A stretch of 64,000 nucleotides of DNA from Nansenia antarctica (GCA_963989245.1 OZ022345.1:35021722-35085721); one strand, 5' to 3'; numbered from the stretch's first letter, positions 35,487 to 47,090 are shown. Made by a program: numbers and translations. The notes: generated by a model not told the origin, from the letters alone.

Positions 35487-35630
35487 ATCTCTGCGCAGTG
35501 GCAGTATCGTAGCCTATGAGGTTTATCCGAGGCGTGATTATTGCTAGTTGAAAACTTTACCCAATACCCCGCCGTGACGACTTGAAATATAGTCGGCATT
35601 GGCAATTTTTGATGGTCTCTAAGGAGACTG
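35487..35630 (+). ncRNA. U4 snRNA, copy 14
   Basis: Consensus RNA, right of the 8.4-kb insertion. It is followed directly by another U4 subunit (copy 15) rather than a U2 subunit. Confidence 0.9.
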
Positions 35631-36264
35631 ATTTACTTGTGGAAAATAAATTACAGTAGAATCTGAATCGCTATTATTACATCCTAAAGTAGAAATACAC
35701 AAGTTAGAAGTATTTTGAGAAGGATGCAGGAAAATACTTATGAGATGCGTGATTCTGTTTGGAGACCATGCATGTACGCTTTCCCACCAGCAGAGGGCAG
35801 CCTAGCTCTTCCTGGTCAGCGCTGACACGAATGGTGGTCTCGACTAGAGTACCGCGGGTGACTTTATTCATCAACATTGTTTTCATCTAGGCCTATATAT
35901 TTGTATGTATTTACTTGTTTAAATCTTACAATACTTTTTAGATTATTTAGTTATTTTCTTTATCTTTGTTCTAGGCCCTTGGATTGTATAATGGTTTATT
36001 CTTGTTTTATTAGGTAGTTTATATTATTGCTATTGTGTGTTGTATTGATTACTATTGTTCTATAGTAGAAATACTCGTGTTTCAATCTCATGTACTTTCG
36101 AAATATATATAACCCTAATATATATAAGGATATGTATATGCGCATAGCCGTATATAGCCTACATATATACAGTTGAGGACAACATTGTTTTAGGACGATA
36201 TGTCGAACTGTCGTTGTGACTTCTATCTTGTGGGTCAGGTACCCGGGTTTCTCCGGTCTCAGGT

Positions 36265-36406
36265 ATCTATGCGCAGTGGCAGTATCGTAGCCTATGAGGT
36301 TTATCCGAGGCGCGATTATTGCTAGTTGAAAACTTTACCCAATACCCCGCCGTGACGACTTGAAATAGTCGGCATTGGCCATTTTTGACGGTCTCTAAGG
36401 AGACTG
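36265..36406 (+). ncRNA. U4 snRNA, copy 15 (divergent edge copy)
   Basis: The last and most divergent copy, 142 nt. It has C5A, a 2-nt loss in GAAATATAGTC, and A118C, which damages the Sm site (CATTTTTGA). It also keeps two bases that match my recalled vertebrate U4 better than the rest of the array (T49C, giving GCGCGAT; T127C, giving GACGG). It lies at the array margin and is probably a pseudogene because of the Sm-site change. Confidence 0.8.
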
Positions 36407-36463
36407 ATTTACTTGTGGAAAATAAATTACAGTAGATTCTGAATCGCTGTTATTACATCCTGT

Positions 36464-36599
36464 AACAATGTTTTTAAAAGGTGCTAGATAAATAACGTTT
36501 ATCGTTATTATAATAATAATAATTATTAATATTATTTATTTTCTGCATCTGCATGAAAGTCCTTTTGCTAGCATATCAGCCCAATAGAGCTCTCAGGTC
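36464..36599. other. AT-rich spacer
   Basis: (TAATAA)-rich sequence; nothing recognisable. Confidence 0.5.
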
Positions 36600-36770
36600 T
36601 TCTGACGCTGGTTTTCTCTGTACAAAAGAAGAGATTTGGTGAGGCTGCATTCTCATTTTATGCACCCAGATTGTGGAATGCACTGCAAGTTTACATTAGG
36701 GATGCAACCTCAGCAAATATGTTCAAGTCAAGACTAAAAACCCATCTTTTTAATATTGTCTTTAAATGAC

Positions 36771-36772
<2 letters not shown>
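36600..36772 (+). mobile_element. LINE ORF2 C-terminal remnant
   Basis: One frame reads RFGEAAFSFYAPRLWNALQ, then ANMFKSRLKTHLFNIVFK and a stop, the terminal segment common to L2/CR1-type fish LINE proteins, followed by an (ATT)n run as the 3' tail. A copy in opposite orientation is at 39836-39962. Confidence 0.7.
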
Positions 36773-36810
<38 letters not shown>

Positions 36811-36845
36811 GTTGTTGTTGTTGTTGTTATTATTATTATTTTTAT
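36768..36845 (+). repeat. (ATT)n/(GTT)n microsatellite
   Basis: Trinucleotide run of about 75 bp directly after the LINE remnant and 12 bp before an hnmt exon acceptor region. Confidence 0.95.
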
Positions 36846-36856
36846 CTGTTGTGTAG

Positions 36857-37107
36857 CTCTGGTGAAGAAGTCTCCCAACCTCCAGAAGATCCTGTTTGCG
36901 TGGCACACCGTCACCTCTGTGGAGTACGAGAAGCAGCTCAAAGACAAAGGAGGAGAGATCAAAAGGTTTGACTTCATGCACATGATACAGGTAAGAGGCT
37001 TCCATCTGCCTCGGGAAACACCCCAGATCTAAGATCTAATCATGTTACTCCTCAATACGCTTATTTCAATGGAACATGCTTTGCATATTTATACATTTAT
37101 ATATTTA

Positions 37108-37150
<43 letters not shown>

Positions 37151-38282
37151 TGTATATATATATATGTTATGGTACATGTGGGAATACGGTACATGTGGGA
37201 AAACTAGGATTAGGGTTAGGTGCTAGGGTGCTAGGGTTAGGGTTAGGGTTAGGTGCTAGGGTTAGGGTTATGTTTGGGGTTAGGGGTAGGGTTAGGTGCT
37301 AGGGGTTGGGTTAGGGTTAGGGATAGGATTAGGGTTAGGGTTAGACATGCCAGCATGTACCAAGTCGACGTAGCACCTAACCCTAACCCTATTTTTCCCA
37401 CGTGTACCATATTCCCACATGTACCGTAACATATATATATACATAAGCATCCCTTTTCTCCCTGTGTAGATGCTGTACTACGTGACTGACTACCCGGCCA
37501 CTATCAAGTTCTTCCACAGTCTCCTGAAGAAGAACGGCAAGCTGCTCATTGTCCACGAGGCGGGTCAGTGTAGCCTTGAATAAGACCCAGAATCCTCTGC
37601 TTCATAATACAACTCTATGCTGTGCTGCGCTGTGAGAAAATGACTGGCTTGTTTCTGGGGTGCAGTTTTGGGGGGAACACAATGGAAGGGAGTTCTGTAA
37701 CACATTACCACGGGGACAGTGTTGACCATTATCAATTAAACTCAACTTCGGAAGCAGTTCCGCCTCAGGCAATACCCCAGTTTATCCTCTAGCTAGGTAC
37801 ACCTCAAAAAAGCAGATTTCAGGGGAGTTAATATTTCGCTAAACTTAACTGCTACTACATTTCTACAATTTGTTTATATGATGACGAATGCATATAAATG
37901 AACAACCGCTATCTTATCCCCACATCCAGCAAACTCTGGCTGGGAGCTACTGTGGAAGACGTTCCGGAAGGTGCTGTGTACCAAGAGCATCTCAGACTAC
38001 CAGTCAGCCGGGGACATCAAGGTCCACCTGGACGCCCTGGGCCTGAAGTACGAGGAGCACATCGCTCCGAACACGCTGGATATCACCGACTGCTTCAGCC
38101 AGGGCAGCGAGATGGGGGAGCTGCTGCTCGACTTCATGACTGAACAAGATCACTTCCACCGGTCCCTGACACCTGAGATCCGGGCAGGCATCCTGGACCT
38201 GCTCCGGAACAAGTGCAGCAAGGAGAAAGATGGCCGCATCCTGTTTGACTGCAGCTTGAGCTGCCTGCTTGTTAGTGCATGA
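36857..38282 (+). CDS. hnmt: Histamine N-methyltransferase, last three exons
   Basis: HNMT transfers a methyl group from S-adenosylmethionine to the ring nitrogen of histamine in the cytosol. Exons: 36857-36990, 37470-37563, 37930-38282, with AG acceptors and GTAAGA / GTCAGT donors; phases join cleanly. The protein reads KKSPNLQKILFAWHTVTSVE, FDFMHMIQ, MLYYVTDYPATIKFFHSLLK, then NSGWELLWKTF, LDALGLKYEEH and TLDITDCFSQGSEMGELLLD, closely following vertebrate HNMT. About 193 codons of the family's roughly 290 are present. The missing N-terminal third holds the Gly-rich SAM-binding loop and is not found anywhere in the 36.8 kb to the left. Either the array lies in a long intron, or the gene is truncated, or the assembly is joined wrongly. 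The visible part has no stops or frameshifts. Confidence 0.93.
37107..37163. repeat. (AT)n microsatellite in hnmt intron
   Basis: AT-rich run flanking the inverted-repeat element; a shorter AT run follows the element at 37431. Confidence 0.9.
37166..37430. mobile_element. Inverted-repeat element with telomere-like motifs
   Basis: Ends are inverted copies: GTTATGGTACATGTGGGAA at the left and TTCCCACATGTACCGTAAC at the right, with a second internal copy of TACATGTGGGAAAA. The left arm continues into degenerate TTAGGG repeats (37207-37346); the right arm has CCTAACCCTAACCCT (37377-37391). It is flanked by AT runs, compatible with TA insertion. It looks like a MITE that carries or captured telomeric repeat units. 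Confidence 0.65.
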
Positions 38283-39059
38283 GCTGTCCTTCTGTGTGAT
38301 TCAGTGTGTGTGTGTGTGTGTGTGTGTGTGTCCTCACTCACTCTGGCTCTGTGCATGCACACAGTACTGTAGGATAACATGGCATTTCACTCAAATCTAA
38401 CTTTTATAGCCCAGTCGATGTTTTCTCTAATGTATCACGTTTTAAATTGAAGTCCTACCTCTTATAATCAGACTGTTCTGTACCGTGATACTGAAACTAC
38501 AAGCGTGTACAAGTGTGTGCTGCACCTGAGGGCCCTACCTGTGAAGTTTCTTCTCTAACGGAGCTCTGTCTCTATGGATGATGGGATATGATATGATGTG
38601 TTAGCATGATCTAGCTCTCTTGATCTCTCATCAAACCAGTATGTGTATTGTTTTTTTATTCATATAAAATAGTACTAATGCTTCCTCAGAGAAGATATTA
38701 TGATGTCACAGGGGGCAACATAATGTTTGCTCACACTGTACCAAACACATTAAATCAAATAACACATCTTCGATGGTGTAAGTGTTGTTTATGTTTTCGT
38801 GATAGGCCTACTTTTGGTTTGGGAATACCTTATCTGGTACTGAACTTAATCAAACCTGCATTGCAGTTCCTCACAGTAGCATCAACTATACCTTTTAAAT
38901 TATACCTTTTTTGTCATATAAAAATGGTCTTGACTACTTTGATAACTATGTAGAATCCATTCACGGGTAGGTGCTTCTAGTTCTTAGATTAACACAGAAG
39001 CATAGTCAGACTCAGTAGTGGGGTATAGTTTGTATCATATAATATATATACATGGTCGT
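38283..39059 (+). other. hnmt 3' UTR and flank
   Basis: Follows the hnmt stop. Holds a (TG)n run at 38304-38330. No clear AATAAA is seen within the first 700 bp, so the transcript end is not placed. No other gene is visible. Confidence 0.5.
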
Positions 39060-39400
39060 AGTTTAGTTTTAGTTTATTTATTTAGCACACAAGGAATTGT
39101 GCAAGGAGGGAACGAAGCCCAGAAGGCTTGTACAGAGTTCCACTCCACGTCAATATCAATGTTTCAAATAAAAATCAAGGGACACTTACTGCACGTCAAT
39201 AGGAGAAAAGAAACCACAAACAAAATCATATCCATCGGGCAGAAAGGTAGGATAGCACATACAAACACACAAGACAAAAACAAAACAAACAAACAAACAA
39301 ACAAAAAACTGAAAATAGATACAAGGATAGCAAGATTAGTAAAAAAAAAAAAAAAAACATACGTACAGGTCGTTATTCAACTCAAAGCCAGTAGATAGCG
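39060..39400 (-). mobile_element. Probable LINE 3' end
   Basis: On the minus strand the sequence runs GCACAATTCCTTGTGTGC, then AAATAAATAAACTAAAACTA, a fish LINE-style tail. The adjoining body is AC-rich with (AAAC)n at 39284-39305 and poly-A at 39341-39357. No protein segment is left. Confidence 0.4.
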
Positions 39401-39835
39401 CTGTAGTATTAAAGTAATCAAGCAGCACTACCGCGACACACAAATCAAGATCACCAGCAGATGACGCTGTAGGTTTTCATAAGAAATGTATCTGTACTCT
39501 CAAACAGGTGCAAAGTCATATCGGCACTACAACCAAATACAGTTAACAGAGTATTGTGTATGTTTATTAACACTTTTTAAAAAGGTGAACGTGTGATAGT
39601 AAAGTATATCACTGGCTGGTTTGGCCTAGGGCACGGGTGAAAGAGGCGAGTGCTCACATTCGAGTGGAAGTCTCTGGAGTCTCCTTACTCACAGTGTATT
39701 CATATTCCCTCTTATTGGAGTATGTTGTTTATTATTAATAATAATAATAAAAACATTTTGGTATATTTTCCTGCAAATGTTGCAGCTCAAAGTGCTCCAA
39801 TCATTATATAATCATAATTTAATTATTTAGTCATT

Positions 39836-39962
39836 TAAAGGCAATATTAAAAAGATGGGTTTTTAGTCTTGACTTGAACATAATGTGCTGAGGTTGCATC
39901 TCTAATGTAAACTGGCAGTGCATTCCACAATCTGGGTGCATAAAATGAGAATGCAGCCTCAT
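39836..39962 (-). mobile_element. LINE C-terminal remnant, inverted copy
   Basis: Near-identical to 36640-36770 but on the minus strand (TTTTTAGTCTTGACTTGAAC, ATTCCACAATCTGGGTGCAT), so the two copies bracket the last three hnmt exons as an inverted pair. Confidence 0.7.
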
Positions 39963-42900
39963 AGTACCGATAGAAGTATCAACAATAGGCTACTTGAAGA
40001 GAAGACTGTAGATTAGAAACTTGCTAAACTCGCCCTCCTGTCCACTGTGGTGTCGTGTCGTGTGAACTGCGTCAGTACGTCACACTGCAGCAGAAGAATG
40101 GCCCTTGTCTCTCAGTACCTCGCACACATGCATTCTGCTTTCTCATTTTCCTCATTAGCTGTAATATAGTAGTAATTGGAATCCATTATAAATTCCTGTC
40201 AATGCTCTGGAAAGCCCCTGATGTGTGAGACTTGCAAGCACCTGCCCAGATCCATTAGGTCGTAGCTGGGCATTCTCCCTCTGTGTTTGCGACAGAACAT
40301 TTGTCACTGGGATAATCAACCTGAAGGCACTATAATGTAATGTTCTTCCAACATAATTGGAATATTGGCAAGCAATTTGTTTTACAGTGCAGAAATTACC
40401 AGGTATTTACTTACATGTAGATATTACATGGTAGATTGATTATGTTGACTTTTTTGAGTACTTGAAATGTATTGTTGCCACATAATGTTTTTTTGTAAAT
40501 ACAGTGACGTAGAATCAGTGTTCACTGTTCATGGGAGATATGAATTCTATAAATTCTGCCGCATCCCACTCATGCACAGCATGACTGGTGCTTAACAAGA
40601 CAGGAAGTGCAATATGTTGGTGTCTGTGGTGTTACTTCCAGAAAATGTGCAACACACACACATCTGGGCAATTATTTAGAGGTTGAACTTTCTCACTCCT
40701 TAGTTTCAGGACATCTCAGACTGTCCACTGGGACTCATCACCTTCAGCATCAATTTAACAAAACAACAACAACAACAACAAAAGCTAATATACTGGTACA
40801 CAACTAATGGTTTCAATGGCGTCACTGACTTCTCCTGAAGAAACTGAAGTCCTACCCGGTGTTCGTTGAAAAGATGACAGGATAATGTTTTCATTATACT
40901 TTAAAGAACTATTTTAGATTACTAAAACATGTTTACACTCAATCACAGTAGCATATGTATATTCAATATCTTTATTGGTGACTAAAAGCTAAACAAAAGA
41001 ATCACATTTTCTGGTATTCCCTTCTCTTTTAGGGTTGTGGTTACCTCTGCTGGTCTGTGGTTGTAAAAAAAAAAAAAAAAAACAGAACAAAAAAAAACAA
41101 TCTGGCTACCAACATCATCTCTAAGACCAGGGACAGAGGCTCTCTGCCATTTCTTCTGACAGCACCAAAACCTCAAACCAGATGAATAAACGTCTCCCCC
41201 TGTTAAAGCTTATAGCCTCAGTTCTCTTCTCTGAAGCCCCCGGTGGGACTACAGTATCAATCAGAGACGCCTTCTTCTATCACCTATCATGTCAGAGATG
41301 CGTGATAGGTGACGGTCCGAGACGCGAGCAGGACATAAACTGGCCCCCTTTAATACATCAAATGGAGTTTAATGGGGAAAAGGCCGAAGCGCAGCCTTGA
41401 AATACAACCCTGATACGAACCCTGTAAACGGCTGGCCTCTGTAGAGTATTTCATTCTGGGGGAATTAGTACTGTTTAGCAGCTGCAGTTATATAGTGCCC
41501 CCTGTCCCCTCTGTGGGCCCGGTGGAATATAGGCAGGGTGGGGTGGGGGGGGGGCTTTGATTGACGATTCCTGGGCTTTTTGTTTCTCTCCTCTTCTGGA
41601 GAAGGCGTCAATTAAATCACTCACCAACGAGGTGGAGAGTCTCTCTCCTCCAGCTACAGGGGTTTTCCCCCTCCCTTTAGCTTTGAGTCTGGTTGGCTGG
41701 GGCAAGTCATACAGGGTCTTGTGAGATCCTACCAGCGGGCTCAAAGGGCTTAAATCTATCCTGGGTGATTAACTACAAATCAGAAAGGAGGTGGAATGGG
41801 CCCACTGTGCTGTAATCAAGTTTACCTTTTGTCTGCCTCATTAATCTAGTGAAACCCGGCCTCACATTTGCCTCAGAAGGCTCATTCTTCTGTGGGTGAA
41901 TACAGGAGATTAGGGCAGATAGTGGTGATAGTGATATACCGGGTGTTATTGTGGCTCGGCATATTTGTTCTAGCATGTCATATATTTAATCTGGTTTGTT
42001 GAATATGAACCGTGTTATCAACGTTATTAATTGATCCCAGGTCATATCTTGATCCATGAGATGAAACGGAATATCTATTTTGAAATTCATCAATCACATT
42101 TATTTTTTTCCCAGGTCTTTCTTCGTGTGAGTGAGTCTCATTCGCGGAAAGAAAGAAAAGAAAAAAAAAAATAAGAGAAATTAACTAAAACTTCAGGAGA
42201 AAATGTTCCTGTGTGTCTGAAAAATGGGATAAAATGTGTGGAGAAGCTCATTAATTTGGGCTTGGAGCCACAGTCTTAAGGCGAACCTGTTCTTTCTGCT
42301 CTTTTAATTAAAGAGACAGTGTCAGAGGTTCACTTTGTCAATACTGAGCTCGAGCTGTGGGCAACATCCTCCTTAATTACCCTCCGTGGTGTTCATCACA
42401 GAGGAGGGCTGGGGCTGGAGCCTGGCATAAAACTCGGATTCCTCTCACACGTAGCATATTGTGTTTTAACTTGAGTTGTACTCTTTGTAAGAAAAACTAA
42501 AACAGGCGATTTATATAAACTACAACATTTCAAATTGCATTTTTCTCATCGATCGTGTTTTAACATCTTAAAAACATCAATGAGAAAGATGCAATTTGAA
42601 AATGTGTAGCGCATTAGCATGACATTATCATGCATTAGCATGACTGATAACGGCGTCAGTTCATCTTTGCTCGACAAAGGAGCTAACGACACTTTTTCTC
42701 CACCAAAGACCCAAACTCGACACACTAAGATGTTTCCAAAGGTTATTACCAACAGAAGGATTATCTGTGTTTAAGCCCTATCCCCCGTAACAAACCAGGC
42801 CCTTCCATTTCCCCACAGATCTCCCATGCCTCTATTATACTTTATTAATCAAGTTGCGTCTAAACTTTGCTTTTTATTAAATGCAATTTCTTTGTTCAAA

Positions 42901-45900
42901 CCCATGCGGCGGATCTTAAATCTCTTCCCTCTCGTGGGAACGAGCTAAATTGTGCATATAGGAAATTAAGTTTCAAACTTAATGCACTATTTAAAGGGAC
43001 GGGTCTCGAGAGTGGCCCCCTCTCCTTAATAACATCTAATCACCATCCCCCGGATCCTCCTTTTCATTTCGAATCGCTTCGGTGTTTCCAAGCAAAACCT
43101 AAATCTAATGAAGTGTTCTGTTGGATTGTCAAATGAACCTGTTTCGTATCTATAAAACCTGTTTACAACGCTCCAGGGGACCTAGCGCTAACAAAGATGG
43201 CTGCTAGAGCCTGACACAGTGATATCACAGGTGGAGGCGGCTGTTTACTGTCTCGTTTAGGAAACTCACACACCTTCATTCTGAAACTCATCAGTTGTGT
43301 TTGAGCGAGGAGAGGAGTTCCCATGCTCCCATGATTTCCCATGATCTAAATGTGGAACGTGAAACGTGGAATGACCAAGCCTATATATGAAAACAATAGG
43401 TATAGAAATGAATTGCTCCTCAAACCTTGAACATTCAATTTACAGTACAGTATATAACGGTTTATCGGCCAAGACATTTTAGAACACTAACATTTCCACA
43501 CACCTTTTCCCCTATTTTCCATGTTGACGTTCATCGGCGGTTACCCCGCAGCGGGGGGTTACACAGGTCATGACTGATGGAGCCTTGTCACTCTCTCCCC
43601 GCATGCATTTGTTTCCTGGCGGTGGTCAAATATGCATGTTTGCACCATCTTTCCTGGTTCTCACATACGTCGATTCTGCCTCTGTGGATCAATGTGCGTA
43701 TTGATGAGAGTCCGATAAAAAGCCATTACGGCTACCGAGCTTAATCCCTCAGCTGAACGGATTCCATTTGAAATGATCCATGCACATCTAGTGAGGCACA
43801 CTGCCATTGTGTGTTTTACCTTGACTCGGGGCGAGAGAGACGTTATTCATCACAAAGGAGAATGTTCCATCTTCACACCCCAATAAAGCACAGAGTAATG
43901 AGCCTCCTCTGTACGCTGTCATCCCAGCACTGCTTTATAAAGGATGACACAATTATATTTTACCAGCTTCCCCAAAAATGCTGACAAGCTTTGGTTCAAT
44001 AAAGTGCAATCTGTACAGATAGCCAAGCAGCCTGGTTTCTCTCCTCAGGAGTCATAGCTCACAAGCTAGCTGGACACTTGCCGTGGTGTCTCAACCCCCC
44101 CCCCCCCTGGTACGTGTGACTGTCTTTTCTTCCTGAGTGTTCATGTAATGGACGCATGTATGTACAGTAATTGTGTTTTAAATGAGATTTGTCAATTTCA
44201 CTGAGAATATAATGAAAACAATGTTGCTTTTGAAAAATGCTGATCCTACGTTCATGTTTTCTTTAATATCATTTGGACAGAGGGTTTGTTGCAAGACATT
44301 GTTGCTGCAAATGACATGGGTGTAACATTGGGATGTTGCATTGCATGATGGGGGCAAACACAGAGGCCTCCGCTGCATTACAGAACAAAGCAGTCAATCT
44401 AAAGGTTTTTTTTAATGTAAATGTCAATTTACTATATTATGATAGATTATCATGAAAATGTCATCATAGTCAACAACAGAAAGAAGCTATCCTGTCCTAA
44501 ACCTGACATCTCTCAGATACTCAGAGACAGGGAGTGTGATATTGGGGCTGCAGACAGCAGACGTCCTGCTGCTAGCCCTGGGGCCCTGGGGCGTGGTGCA
44601 GCACGGGCCCCTTCCCTCCGAGAAAGACTCATCTGGTCCCGGGTAATCTCCCCTCACTCTTCCCCTCTCTCTAACACACATCTCCCCTCACTCTCCCCCT
44701 CTCTCTAACACACGCAAGGCTCAGCTTCATGTAATTCTCAGCCGGCGCTTTTCTCCCTGACATGGATTACAGAGGCAGTAGTACTGGTAGTGTGAATTAT
44801 ATATTTACAGTAGATATGTCTCTATTTTTACCTTATTGTAAGGCAAGTGACACATGCTGCTGTGAGATGTGGGGGATGTGGGGGGATGTAAATGTCAACA
44901 TGGAGTAGTGTTCCACATCTCACAAGACAAAAGTTGAAACTGTTACAGCAGGAAACTGCATAAACCTTTGTGTCTGATATAAATAGATTCTGACCTGGGA
45001 GACATGAGGCGACAGCTACAGTACGCTGTAGCAGCGTAACATGAATGAGAATATGTCACAATGAAACATCATCATTAATTCACAACCCCATCTAGCACCG
45101 GGAAATTAATGGCAGCTCAGCATAAAAAAAACAAATATGATGGAAGAATGTTTCATTAATCTGCATTTAAAGTTATGAACGTAGAAAAACAGTCATAATC
45201 ATGTCGTGTGTTGAATCAAGAGGAGAGGGCGCGAGAACAATGTGTTGTGATTGAAACACATGCAATCTTAATGGTAATTAATGTGTGTGTTGTGTATCAC
45301 CATGCCTGGAGGAAGCCTGGAATGGAATACGTACACACCAGCAGCGGCCAAACTAGTTTATTTATTAACGGAGGAATTGTCTGCCTCACTTGCTATCAGT
45401 GAGGCTTGACAGCTGCACAGTCCAGGTGATGCATGAGCCAATATGTGGACTAGAGAGAGCTCAACGTCGCACATCAATATGAAAATCAGTTTCTCGCCGA
45501 AATAGCCCCGGGCAGTACATCCAGCTCCAAAAAGTGACTAATCTTAGGGTCATAAACCTGCACAAGACGCCTAAGGTCTTTTTCGAAAGACAGAATTCAG
45601 AAATGTCATCGTTTTCCATTCCAGGAGCCAGGGACTTCGCGCATTAGCAGATCTCTTTTAATAGTGTGTGAAATAGGGGGTTGCCATAACTAAGCGAGAG
45701 CAAATAAAAAAAATAGGAAGAAAGGTGACCTTAGTCTCTGAAGCGCCGGATTAGAAACTTCAAATGCCCGGCCAGAGGCTTTTTAGCGAGCTGTAGAAGA
45801 ACAGAGTCACCGTAGGCATACCCTATTTATTGTTTAAGGTGTTCTGCTACATTGACTTCACATATCATCTTCTTACAGGGAAGGATTATACATTTCATAC

Positions 45901-46640
45901 TGCAGCGTTCACACGGTTGCCACTTAAAATGAAGAACCTAAATGTTTTTTTTTATGGATCTAGCTTTTAACTTGGCATAATGGAACTGTTTACTTTTTTA
46001 TGACATATTTTAAAATATATATATGTTAATGCATATACATTAAAGACAAGGAGATGATGAACAAACATATTTGCTAATACTAATGTTATTGAGGATATTG
46101 GTTATTATTATTAAATGCCTAGTTCTGAAAGACTAGTTCTTTCAATTGTTCAATAATTGTATCAAGCAAGGAGGCAGCAACATTGCATAATGCCTGCACA
46201 GTATGGCTCAAGTATCATTGTTTGATATGTCAATAGGTCCTATTATTTAAATACATTTCAGTTTCACTGAACTGACAATTTATACTGTAGTGTAGGTGAA
46301 TAGCCGGTTCTTTCCCCTCTGCGCTCCCCTGTGTGTGGATAATAGCTCAGCGAGCTTAATTACACACTCAGCTTCTCAAAGGAAACAAAATACCAGGAAA
46401 ATGATTTGACTCGTGAGGCTCGGAGTCAGAGACAATGGGTTCCCAAATCCTGGAGTGGATTTCTATCTCAAAGCTCATGGTAAGGCTTGTGTTCGAACAG
46501 CGGTGGATTGCTGAGTGCAGTTCAGTGCAGTAATTACTGCTGAATGACTTACTCCAAGTCCTTGACCCAGTTAAGATTTCTTATCATAACAGTCTGCTCT
46601 GAGTCAAGATTACTTTTTAAACTTTGGAAAAAAAGAGGGA
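39963..46640. other. Long non-coding interval
   Basis: No exon, RNA gene or large repeat recognised. Contains poly-A/AAC tracts (40763-40783, 41066-41083), a hairpin at 42526-42604, a C run at 44095-44107, and several AT/GC-balanced stretches (e.g. 41180-42440, 43500-43950, 45480-45850) that could be conserved regulatory sequence, though this cannot be judged without alignment. Confidence 0.5.
42526..42604. repeat. Inverted repeat / hairpin
   Basis: CATTTCAAATTGCATTTTTC (from 42526) is the near-exact reverse complement of the right arm ending at 42604 (GATGCAATTTGAAAATG), with a 30-bp spacer. Confidence 0.75.
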
Positions 46641-46641
46641 G

Positions 46642-46683
46642 GTGTGTGTGTGTGTGGGGGGGGGGGGGCTGGGGGGGGGGGGT
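46642..46683 (+). repeat. (TG)n plus poly-G tracts
   Basis: Two G runs of about 11-13 bases after a TG run; potential G-quadruplex and a likely sequencing-error hotspot. Confidence 0.9.
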
Positions 46684-47007
46684 ATCGAAAACAAGCTAAT
46701 GCCATCGCACAAATACAGAGAGGACATACAGCCCAAAGCCATTTAGAAAGCAACAGCCCATTCCAAGATGTGGCATTGCCCTGGCATACGCACAGCTCTC
46801 AAATTCCTTCTCCCCTGCCAGATGGCAACAGAATTGCACATTTTTTAATCTAAAGCGTAGACCTCTCCAGGCTCAGGGAAATCTTCCTGGGATCCCCATT
46901 TTGGATTTATTTGCAGGGAAAGCGTAGGCCACGTCCCCGGGGGCAGGCGGCTGGTGAAATATGAGGCCGGACATTAAATGCCGGTCGCATCTCGAGAGAC
47001 GCCTCGT
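46684..47007. other. Unassigned non-coding sequence
   Basis: Nothing recognised. Confidence 0.4.
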
Positions 47008-47085
47008 GGTCCTCTGTGGCTCAGTTGGTAGAGCATGGCGGCGCTAACAACGCTTAGGTTGTGGGTTTGATTCCCGCTGGGACCA
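47008..47085 (+). mobile_element. tRNA-derived SINE head
   Basis: Contains an intact Pol III A box (TGGCTCAGTTGG) and a near-perfect B box (GGTTTGATTCC). The acceptor stem and anticodon arm do not fold properly, so this is a SINE head, not a working tRNA. A typical fish SINE tail (GTAAGTCGCTTTGGATAAAA) lies at 48027; two MITEs occupy the space between. Confidence 0.75.
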
Positions 47086-47090
47086 TATAT

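Larger units (their letters stand above)
34392..36463 (+). repeat. Tandem U4 / U2-chimera array, right block
   Basis: Resumes exactly where the left block was interrupted and holds U2 copy 14 and U4 copies 14 and 15. Similarity to the unit ends at TTACATCCT (36463), after which unrelated sequence begins. The last subunit lacks a U2 chimera before it. Confidence 0.93.

Noticed and set aside
3774..36000. Families of 60-77-codon ORFs repeated in every array unit, on both strands
   Set aside because: They overlap U4, U2 or the shared tail, recur only because the DNA repeats, often use non-ATG starts, and show no protein similarity.
37207..37391. Chromosome end or telomere fusion
   Set aside because: Repeats are short, degenerate, within terminal inverted repeats and inside an hnmt intron; a transposon-like element explains them better.
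47008..47085. Functional tRNA gene
   Set aside because: A and B boxes are present but the acceptor stem mispairs and the anticodon arm is irregular; SINE context nearby.
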